Assembly: GCA_005656395.1 (NCBI GenBank)
Contig: SRSI01000022.1
Location: forward strand, 62,001-126,000
Origin: Strongyloides papillosus
Lineage: Eukaryota > Nematoda > Chromadorea > Rhabditida > Strongyloididae
Reading direction: 5' to 3'
DNA: 64,000 nucleotides
In this document: piece after piece, positions 53,809 to 64,000 of the stretch
Position numbering within the stretch: position 1 is the stretch's first letter
Layout: each line of letters opens with the position of its first letter
Notes under the pieces: model-generated
What the model was told of the DNA's origin: nothing
Database searches by the model: none
The model's input: the letters and a program-made list of their open reading frames with translations, nothing else
Made by a program: the position numbers and the translations under genes

Positions 53809-56800
53809 ATGCATAACTCATACTCATTACATTACAACCAGTTGTCTATATTAAATGAGGATGATGGTAATAAAAATTGTACTATTGACAATGAAATTAA
53901 ATGTAAAGAATTGCCATATTGTGTAACGTCACAACAAGATTATAAACCAAACAAAAGTGAGAATTTGCATTTTTTTGAAGAACAACTTATGGGAACTGAA
54001 ATAGAAGACAATTCTGATGTATATCATCAACAGTATAATAAAGATACATTAGAAGGCATTGCTAAACTTCCAAATACAATTATCTCAGAATTTCTAAGGA
54101 AATTCAATCAAGATAGGATTCATGTAAGTAATCATATTATTTTTCCATTGAGTTAAAAAACATTTAATGACATAATTATTTTAGCATTTAAAACAAAAAA
54201 ATGAAGATGAAATGGAAACGAGTTCTGATAGTGATGAAGACTTATATATGCATAAGATTCTAGCACCTTTAAGGAAGTCAAAAACAACACCTGGAATATA
54301 TAATTCATCCCAAGTTGATGAAAATAACGTAAAAGATAAGAAAGGCCCGTTATTTTCAGTCTTAAAATCACAAACCACTTTTAATTTTATGGTAAGATAA
54401 AGTAATAATTCATAAAAAATTATGAATAACATAGTGGAAAGAAAACTTTCTTCTTTTTTACACATAAAATATATAGTCATGAAAAATTTATAGGACAGGT
54501 AGTGTATGATATCTGATGTTTCTTGTTATTTTTATTTTTTTCTTATCCACTACAACTAAAAAATTGTTATTTCTCTTTATCTATACATTTTTCTCTATAA
54601 ATATTCATACCATTCAGTAATATTTATTTTAAAATATTAAATTAAAGTTTATATTTGGGAATAGTAATATTTTCTCACTGTTAGGCATAAATGAGTAAAT
54701 GTATCATTTTCAGAGAGATACTTTAGAATTTAATTAAAGTAGATTCATTTTGACAAGTATACTTTATTTACATTAAATTTTTAGAATATATGATCCGAGA
54801 AGTATAAAATATTTTTATTTTAAACTTAAAAAATTTCAAATAAGACAACAGTTTATTTATCTAATTTTTAGTACATTTCTTTTTAATTAATTTTATATAA
54901 CATTTTTAGGAGATTCAAAGAAATACAAGTTTAAAAAATGAAAGTTTTGAAAATAGAGATAGAAAAATATCATTAGAAAGAAAGGGTGATATTGACAATT
55001 TTAAAAAATATTGTTGTGATGATAATATATCTACATTTAAAAGTGATGCTAGTCATTCAATGTCCATTAAAGAGAAATTAGAAGAAGATATGTATATTAT
55101 AAAGGAAGAAGAGGTGTATAGACGGGAGGAAGGCGACAAAATTATAGAAAATGAAAAATGTATTGAAAAAGTTAGCGAAATTGATGAAATAGTTGATAAT
55201 AGTAATATTCCTAAGAACAAATACTATCTAGAGTCAAATTCCTCCCTAAACAATATGAATTTATTTAAAGTTTGGTCGGTTCCAGGAAATATAGACTATT
55301 TTGGAGATATTTATAATTATCAAAATACAGTTTCCGTTGCCTTTTCTAGGTGGTCAGCACCTGAATTGGAAAGCAAGCATAATTATTATAGTACTAATTC
55401 ATCAATATCATCTAGTGACTATAATAATGATAAAAATTTAAGGCAAGTTTTTATTATCACAATAATTTACAGGATATTTTTTAGTAAACAGTCAATATTA
55501 GATAACAAACTAAATATAAGTTATCATTCTACTTATAAAGATTTAGATGATGATGAAGATTTACAATTGACAAAATTTGGAGACAATAAATTCTTTAAAA
55601 ATTTAAATGGAAATAACGTATCATTTGTAAAAAGTGGATTGGTCAATTCAGCTTCTGATGGTAATTTAAAGAAAATACAAGAAAATAATTATAAAAATCC
55701 ATTTATTGAGGACAAGTACAATACAGGTAAGATATAAAAGTTAATCGTTTTATTGAAACATAAATTTAGACGAAAAACACTTCAAAGAAAGCTCGATGAG
55801 ACGTGAAAAATCACATATATCTCATTTCCCAATCTCCACATCAATGATAGGAACTTTTGAAAGAAAATTAAATATCTTACAAGAAGTTGATGAGAAATTC
55901 TGCTATCAGAATAACTATAATCAAATAGACGACTTTGAGAAGGAAGATAATTCTACAGAGAATTTAAAAATCTCAAAAGACTTCAAAATGAATGATAAAA
56001 TTTTTTACAAGTCAAATAAAATGGCAGAGAATGATTTGTTGGTTAATTATAAAGGTCAGGTGAATAATGATTTTGTGGTGGGAAATAATTTAGATTATCA
56101 AAATCTTAAAAATGATAATAATTATGGGTCGTCTAGAAACTTATCATTTAATGGTATGGAGAAATTAAATCCTAGTATTTCCTATAATATTGAAAATAAT
56201 TCTAATTCTTTGAAAGATGTTCCTCCTCTCCATACTCATTCATCATCCATAAATTCTATTTCTACCTCGGTAAGATATGATAATATAAATGGAGAAAGAC
56301 TTGTCATGCCACATTCATTATCTTTTTATGGTAAAAATACCATAATTCCCAACTCAACACTAAATACACCTACAACAACAACTTCATCTACGGGTGGTGT
56401 ACGTAAACGTATCCTTCCAAAACGCCCTGATTATATAGATTATGTATCAATTGCACCGGAAGAATGTAAGAAATATATTAATTAACTAAAATATATGTTT
56501 TTACTTCAGATAATCATCATGCTGCAACAACATCTTGTGCAATGAGTAATTATAGGATTGAGGATGATCTTATGTATAAAAGGTAATTTTGACATCATAA
56601 TATAAAACTTCTAAAATTTAAAAACAAAAATATATATATTTATAAAGTTTCGTATAATTTACTATACAACTATCTATATTATAAAAATATTTTTTATAAA
56701 ATACAGAAAAGATTTATTTTACAATTCTATAAGGAACATTTTTATAGCTATTTAATTTTCAAGCTATATTTAGGAAGTAAATTTTTGTATTCTTATTTTT

Positions 56801-59800
56801 TGTAAATATCTATTTTTCTAAATATAAACAAATTTGTTAGAAATTCTTTACCTTTTTCTCTATATATAAAAAATAAAAGACATATAAAGCTTCCTTTTCT
56901 CTTATGAATTGATAAAAGCATTCTTTTTGATGAGTTAACTAACTTGATAAAATAAATATACAGATAACAGAATTTTTATATTTCAAAAGTTTTGCTTTTT
57001 TACATTATTGTAAGTGCTAGATTTATTGATAATATAAATTTTGTAATTAAACCAAGAATTTGTTTGTCAAAATTTTTATCACATCAAAGTATTATAATTA
57101 TTTTTTAGTTAACTAATCCTTTTCAAAATACAATTGAATACACTCATTTAGTTTTCAATTTTACCATTCTAATAAATAAGTATAAAAGAAAATTGTATTG
57201 AGAATAAGTGATAGCGCTTTCAATTAGAGTACTTCACCCATCTACGTTTCATCATCCTTAAACGAGTGTAGCATAAATATTTAAAAATAATTGAAAATTT
57301 TTATATACATTTTTACTAAAATATTATTTAAAACTTCCTTTAAAATAGAAACATTTTATAAATTTTTAATCATAAGATGATAAAAAAAAGTACATTTTTT
57401 TGAAATATTTATGCCATATATATTTTAAAAAGGCTTTTAATATTTAAAAAACAATAGAACCTATGAGTATATTTATTAGAATCCAATTCCTATTTCACAA
57501 ATTTCTTTTTTATTAACAAAAAAAAATGATACGAATATATATAATTTCAATTGTTCTTTTTTGTCCAAATCTTTTTTTTCTCATTTATTGCATCTTATAA
57601 AAGTAATTGTATAAACAGCATTTTTTTCACCATCTATTCCAAGAACAATTATTTTACCGTTGTAATAAAATTAAATTAAATTTTTTTAATTAAATAGACT
57701 TCATTTGTAAAAAAACGAAATTATAATTTAAATTTTTTGTGGAAGTAAAATAAAAAAGATATGTTGTAAGTTTATAAAAAACATGTACATAAAATTAATA
57801 TAAAATATTATTTATTTGTTGAAATAAAAAATTTTTATTAGGGATTTTGCTTTGTACAACTCTGGACCAAATGTAAATCAGAAGGATGGAGGAAATATTT
57901 ATTACAGTTCTCAGATGAATAATAGTAGATTCAGTAATTCGATGTCACAACAATATCTAAATTCTAATATTGGACAAAGTAAGTTTTATCAACATTTATC
58001 ATCGAAAATTTTTTTTGATATATCATTAATTTTCCTCATTCTAACCATTGAAAATGAAAATTCTTTCTTTAATATAAAATGGATATATAATTACAAGTTA
58101 ATTTAACCTTTTGTTTACCATGCCATTAAAATTTTCTTCTTTACCATTAAAATAATTATTAAAAAATAAAATGAGAACCAAATGATAAATTTCGTTAATT
58201 TAATTATTATTATAGTAAACTTAATAAGCGCATGTTAGCATTTACAAGACTTGAAGTTTGATAATTTTAAACAATTAGAATTTTATTCGATAATGCCATG
58301 AGTCCTATTATGAAATTACTTATATAGACATCTGCTTTTATAGTGCATTATTAGATGGTGATATTTGCCTCTGTTTATACTATATGCTATACAGATAAGA
58401 AAAGATTTTGTGTAATGTTTATAATAAAATTGTATAATTCAATACTATCATCCAAAATATATATAAATAAACACTTTATATAGAAAATGCTCATGTAAAA
58501 ATAACAAAATTCCCTTTCTTTTCCTTATAATAACACTTAGTTTTTTGATAATATTTATATTAGTAACAAAATAATTTTTACTTCTTTTTAAAATTTTAAA
58601 GTATATATTTTTTGTTTTATTTCTATTATATATATTTTGTAACAATATTTTTATCTATTCTTTTTTATTTTTTCAATTTCTGCCGTCATGTGTTTAAAAC
58701 AATAAAAGAGAATTTAATCTTTGTGACTTCATGTAAATTATTATTATTTTTGATTATACAGTGTTTAGTAATAATGACAACTGCCAGAGATAAGTTTTAA
58801 GAAGAGAAAAGAAACTAGTCATTGGTTTTAAAATAAAGAATATGCATAGGAAATTGTCTAATTTCGGTTTTACATTATGCAATGTTGAACCTCTATATAT
58901 CCTTTACATAGACATAGAGTGTAATTTTGAAGTATATATAGAAGAGTAACATTTCTCGTTGAAGATATGAATTACGCACAAATATTTTATATGGACCATA
59001 ACACAATTCAATACATTGAGATATAGTAAATTAATAATTTTATTTGTTCAATTTCATTTTTTTATTTTAAATTATTCTTATACTCATATATCTGGAGCTC
59101 ATTATTTCTTAAAAATTTATTTGTTTTTTCATTGTAAATTACTTTAATTCATTCTAAATTTCTTCATTCTCATAAACATCTATGTTCCTTACTAATTACG
59201 CAACTTTATTTTGCCGAAAAAAATAAACTAATTTTAAAATTGATATAATAATACTATCTATTTTTTATCTAAAAATTTTGACATTCGATAACATCTATTT
59301 CTAAAATATCCAAAACAACAAAAATATTAAAGTTGTAGAAAAGCTTTTTGGTAGTGTATAAATGAGTAGAAAATTTTAAAATACCAACTTCTTTTTAATT
59401 AATTTAGATATTATATTAAGATATTCTCATTATATAGAAAATTTTATAGAATTTAGATATATTTGTATTTACATCAAAGCATTATCTATACAAATATTGG
59501 TATTTTCATTTAGTTAAAATTAAAATAATTCTAAAATCGTCATTTAACAAATAAATACTATTACTAAAATTTATATCTTTTTAGGTGTTCCTGGTTCATC
59601 TCAAGTACTTCAGGGAAATATTAATACAGTCGTCAGTAGGAGTCATAGAAAATTACCGCCATTACCAATAAAAGCTGAAGTTGCGGCTTTAATTGAAGGA
59701 ATTACAAAACCACTTCCACCATCAATATCGTCTTTAATGAATCCCTCAAATCACCTACCACAACAAGGACACTCCTCAATTAATTCCACAAACACACCAG

Positions 59801-60859
59801 GAAGTTTAGATTATGATGTTCATATTGAACCTCAAATGCAGCATAGTCCATGTTATCCATATGTAAAAGCGAATACTATTAATGGACGAAATTCTGGTGA
59901 TCATCAATTATGTTATGGAATAGAATCAACAATCATCCGGTCAACATGTACAATTGAAGATAGTTATTATGAAGATGGTTTAAATGGAAATGCTCAAGGA
60001 AGCGTAAAACGTAATGTGTTTATTTTAGAAATAATTCTTATTATTTTTGTTTTTTTAGAAGTAATACATACAAATACTGATGACAGTTCAGGGGTATCTA
60101 GTTGCTGTACAAATATTGATAATTTAAATCCAACACATCGTGTTCAAAATATATTTATTCCAAGACATGACGATGAAATTTTACTGGAAATTGGAGATGC
60201 AATTCATGTGGAAAGGGAGTATGATGATCATTGGTGTTTTGGTACAAACCTTCGTACCGGTAAACATGGGATATTTCCCTCTGCACATGTATGTGAAATT
60301 GATTTAGTTGAAGAAATTTGTATGGGTGCATTAAATAGTAATGCTTCAAAACCATTGCATGAAGATAGAGATACATTCTACTTAACAATGCTAGCATCAA
60401 TAGAAGTTGCACATCATAAAGGGAATGATGTATTGGTTCAGGCGATAAATAAGGTATGTTTTGTCTTTATTTTCACTAATTTAATTGTTTTGGTAATTTA
60501 AGGTTATGTCATGTTATCAGAACAAAGAAGAAATATTGGTGCCTCAGACTGTTTTGATGGAAGTATCTTTACGAGGCATTCATGTGATCGATAAAAAAAG
60601 AAAAAATCTCTTTCGTTGTCCAACTTTTGACTTTTTCTTTTCTCTCCAAAATATCTCTTTTTGTGGGGCTCACCCAAAGCATTTAAAGTATTTTGGTTTT
60701 ATAACTAAGCATCCATTATTACCAAGATTTGCTTGTCATGTTTTCTTATCAAATCAATCAACACAACCAATAGTAGAGGCAATTGGTAGAGCTTTCAAGA
60801 GAAGTTATGATGAATATATGGCATTTGCTCACCCTACAGAAGATATTTATATTGAATGA
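53809..60859 (+). CDS. JIP-1 JNK-interacting scaffold protein, complete gene
   Basis: Ten exons with consistent phases give 1126 residues: 53809-54123, 54185-54391, 54910-55442, 55485-55726, 55770-56465, 56510-56582, 57842-57978, 59585-60010, 60059-60453, 60503-60859. Residues 1-870 are Ser/Asn-rich, acidic and poorly conserved. An SH3 domain lies at about 902-956 (NIFIPRHDDEILLEIGDAI, HWCFGTNLRTGKHGIFP), then a PTB domain (about 980-1118), and the C-terminus PTEDIYIE matches the kinesin light chain binding tail of JIP1. JIP-1 scaffolds the MLK-MKK7-JNK cascade and links kinesin-1 to cargo in neurons. I see no clear JNK docking site (RPxxPxxLxL). The ATG follows TTTTTAG TTAG, a likely trans-splice site. 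Intron 3 is GC-AG. Confidence 0.95.
54392..54909 (+). other. jip-1 intron 2
   Basis: A 518-bp intron, GTAAGA...TTTTTAG, with no other feature. Confidence 0.85.
56583..57841 (+). other. jip-1 intron 6
   Basis: A 1259-bp intron, GTAATT...TTATTAG. No nested gene or mobile element is recognised. Confidence 0.85.
57979..59584 (+). other. jip-1 intron 7
   Basis: A 1606-bp intron, GTAAGT...TTTTTAG. No nested gene is recognised; short frames at 58448-58800 are low-complexity. Confidence 0.85.
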
Positions 60860-62427
60860 GTACAGCGTTCAAGAAGCAATAGTCACAATATACATATTTT
60901 TCTACTAAATTAACGACATATTACAATACAGAAAGGTTTTGATAATTTTGTTTTTTAACAAATAGAAACGTTTTTATAAATTATTTAATCTAAAATATTC
61001 TTCAAAAAATTGTATTTAGAGATAAATTTTAAAAATAAATAGTAGTAGTGTTGTTGTTCAATTAATCAGTACTTATCAGTTAGAAATGTTTTTTTAATTT
61101 TAAAAAACAGATATCTTTCTAATGTTTACAACACTTATATTGAGTTTTTTTATCAAAGGTAACTAAAAAATAATTAATTTATAGCGTTATCAGGTGCTTA
61201 AATTAAAATTTATGTATACCTAATGGTTTTATTAAATGCCAATATATAAAATTATTTATATATAAATGATCTTGTCGTTCGATATTTTAAATACTATACC
61301 TATTATTTTCAACTTTCTACAAAGTATTTCAATATTAACAATTTATAATAGTAGAATTTTTAGTTTATAGAAATGAAACACATATACATAATTAAAATTA
61401 TCCGATCTAACAATGAACATTTTAAATTTTAGTGCCAATCATCCTGCTAATGCAAAATAAGATAATGTGTCATTTATCTATTGATTTTAAAAATTATTAT
61501 TTAACTTGGTATATTAGTAAATAAATCGAGTATATAAATATGTTTTAAAATTATGGTTATTTTTTCATTGATATTTACCAATAATTTTATTTTTTTAATT
61601 TTTGAAAAATTAAAAACGACGAAGATAGACATTTGAAGTAATTTAAAGATAGTTTTCCTAAAAAAAATGTGTAGTATATTTTTTACACAAAAGATCATTT
61701 TATTATTTCGAATAAAACTATATTTTGTCTTTTAATAATAACAGATGATGAAGTTTTTCTTTTAATTATTTATTTAATATAATCAAATTTATGTATACAA
61801 ATATATATATTTCTTTAATGACTGATGTAATATTTATTTGAAAATCACATTATCAATTCTATATAAATATAAAGATAATAAAAATGCTATTGATAAAATT
61901 TTTTTTAAATAATAGTATACTTTATCTTACGTAAATTTAACCTTTTATAGAGATGAATGTTTTTATGTAGTTGTAAAAATTTCATTGATAAATTCTTAAT
62001 ATATCAAATATCTTATGAAAATTAAAAATTCAGTGAAATAATATTTATCATTTAGATTGATTAGTTTAAATTTTAGTAGTAAAAAAAAGCGATTATTGCG
62101 GTTTTTTTTATTATTTAAAAAACCAAGAGAATGTAAAGACCTATTAATTTTCTAAAAATAAAAAGACATTTGTTTTAATGAATATCAATTACATATTATT
62201 ACACAATATTTCACAAAAAAAATTTAAGGCAATAAATTGTTACATAAGTAATATATAAATTATCTCTCCTACTTAAAATAATTTTATTATATTAGTTTAA
62301 ATTTTGATTTCTCATTACAAGACAGTTATATGAATAATGTCATCATGTCATTTCTTTTTATAACAATTTACATTTTATTCTAAAACACACACCAAACTAC
62401 TTTTTATGCCTTTTTTTAGGTAGAATA
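60860..62427. other. Intergenic region, jip-1 3' end and transporter 5' flank
   Basis: An AATAAA at 61034-61039 is a plausible polyadenylation signal for jip-1. The 3' part ends in CTTTTTTTAG GTAGAATA just before the transporter ATG, a cis or trans splice acceptor. Nothing else is supported. Confidence 0.5.
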
Positions 62428-64000
62428 ATGAAAACAGATCAGGAGAATGGTGAGAAAAAATTGAAAAACAATCAAGTTATTGAAAAAGAATTGGAAACTG
62501 AGGGAATCATTAAACCTCCCGATGGTGGATACGGTTGGATTGTTGTAATAGGAGCTTTTTTTGCAAACATTATTGTTGATGGTGTTGGTTTTACAATCGG
62601 TGATCTATTAATTCCTAGATGGCTTGAAGAGTTTCAAGGAAGTCAAAGTTCCACAGCTTTAGTTACATCAATTCTACAGGGAACATATTTGCTTATTGGT
62701 CCTGTTGCATCTGCACTAGCAAATAATTGGGGATGCCATGTTGTTGTAGTGATTGGTGCCTGTCTTGCTAGCGCAGGATTTTTGTTATCAGCATTAGTTC
62801 CATCACTTCCAATATTATATATAACATTTGGTTTAATAAGTGGTTCAGGATTTGGATTTATGTTTTTAACGGCCATCGTTATTGTTTCAACATATTTTGA
62901 TAATAATCGAGCCTTGGCTACTGGAATAACTGTTTGTGGTTCAGGAATTGGAACTATGTTTTTCGGTTACATAAATCCTATTTTACTAAAATTATGCAAT
63001 AACAATTGGAGAGTATATTTAAGTATTGCTTCGTGCTTTACTTTTGCTGTATCTCTATGTGGTTTTATTTATAAACCCTTAAAACCAACAGAAGCACAGG
63101 TTAAAAAAGTTACAAAAATCGCTACAGAGTATTTAGAAATTAAAGAAAACGAAGATATTAACAGTAACTGTGGAAATGATAACAATAAAAAAAAATACTT
63201 AACTGATGGCGTAGAATTTGAAAGATTTTCTCATAAATCAAAAAGTTTTACCAACAGTTTTAATTCAACGAGACCATTTTTATCAACACTAGAATTACAT
63301 GCTTCAAAGAAGCAAAGCAGAGGGTCATGGTCACAACATGATATCGCTACTGCTGCAACAAAAGATAGTGTCGCTGAACTTAATAGACCACTATCAAAAG
63401 TAGATATTTTTTATCCAGGTTCAATGGAGAATATACGACAACGATCGTCTAGTTTTCATGGTATGACAAGAATAATTTTACATACTTTCATTAATTAAAT
63501 TTTTTTTATCATTTAGAAAGTATCAAAAAAAAACCCTTTAGTAAAAGTACAAATGATTTGGAGGAGAAACCAGTTTTAATGGTGAGCTCGCTTGTATTAT
63601 CACAAGAGAATGAATATGATGATTCTGGAAGTATTTCATGGAAAAGGAATGTTTTAATAGCAGTAAAAAAGATCCTTGATCCTTCACTTTTAAAATTAAT
63701 TAGTTTTATTATTTTTGCTTTATCGGGATTTTTTACATTTTTTTGTTTCTTTGTTCCCTATATTTATTTAGGAAGACAAGCATTAAGCAAAGGTGTTCCT
63801 GAATCTCAAAAAAACAATCTACTTGTTTATCTTGGTCTGGTAAATACCATTGCACGTGTACTTTGTGGTTATATTGCTGATAGACCTTCTGTTGATGCTC
63901 TTCAAGTATCAAATTTCGCTATTATTATTGGTGGTATTGCAACATGCTTTGTGCCATTCTTGAGCGAATATTGGATGTTTGTCTTATATACGATACCATT
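62428..64000 (+). CDS. Monocarboxylate transporter (SLC16/MCT family), 5' part
   Basis: Exon 1 (62428-63460) and exon 2 (63517 to the window end) are joined by a 56-nt intron with matching phase. After a charged N-terminus of about 30 residues comes the MCT signature PPDGGYGWIVVIGAFF in TM1. TM2-TM6 follow (LVTSILQGTYLLIGPVA, VVVVIGACLASAGFLL, ILYITFGLISGSGFGFM, ALATGITVCGSGIG, NNWRVYLSIASCF), then a long Ser/Asn-rich cytoplasmic loop interrupted by the intron, and TM7-TM9 or so (FIIFALSGFFTFFCFFVPYI, NTIARVLCGYIADRP). MCTs carry lactate, pyruvate or related acids with protons across the plasma membrane; the substrate here cannot be told. The C-terminus lies beyond the window. Confidence 0.95.

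Noticed and set aside
57852..58106. 84-codon gene in jip-1 intron 7
   Set aside because: Its first 43 codons are exon 7 and the rest is unspliced intron sequence.
60155..60412. 85-codon antisense frame in the JIP-1 SH3 region
   Set aside because: It is a shadow of conserved exon 9.

Overview
The window looks like genomic DNA of a nematode, most probably a Strongyloides-like (clade IV) worm. It is extremely AT-rich, introns are often only 37-61 nt, coding starts sit just after TTTCAG-type acceptors that could be trans-splice sites, and the conserved genes are animal genes. The species call is inference. Nothing bacterial is present.

Layout. 1-8.8 kb is a repeat field: a direct repeat of about 2.8 kb (1-2805, again 5029-7337) carrying a tandem unit of about 519 bp, then an inverted array of the same unit, with a broken membrane-protein fragment between the copies. 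9-14.3 kb holds an LTR-like relic, a small secreted-peptide gene, a decayed gene tail and a 1.45-kb foldback transposon with TA target duplications and Tc1-like ends. 14354-18596 is a Ty3/Gypsy element with identical 155-bp LTRs and a 5-bp target duplication but broken pol reading frames. 19.1-31.3 kb is a nest: a 17-bp minisatellite is split by a 10.6-kb DNA transposon (CACTC ends, TA duplication), which is itself interrupted by a mariner and by a second Gypsy element (minus strand) with a textbook -1 frameshift signal.

31.3-41.9 kb is a graveyard: foldback elements and MITEs, an unrecognised spliced gene with an internal stop, and decayed copies of an MTR4-like RNA helicase, a Listerin RING finger and a large cadherin, plus a well-formed signal recognition particle (7SL) RNA gene at 38396-38710. 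42011-47837 is an intact-looking Gypsy element with a 1642-residue Gag-Pol that carries three AT-hooks between RNase H and integrase.

47.8-53.8 kb is a gene-poor AT-rich desert. The last 10 kb holds two ordinary conserved genes on the plus strand: a complete ten-exon JIP-1 scaffold (JNK-interacting protein, SH3 + PTB) at 53809-60859, and the 5' part of a monocarboxylate transporter (SLC16/MCT) from 62428 to the window end. Apart from these two genes, the SRP RNA and perhaps the secreted peptide, most of the window is transposon-derived or decayed sequence.
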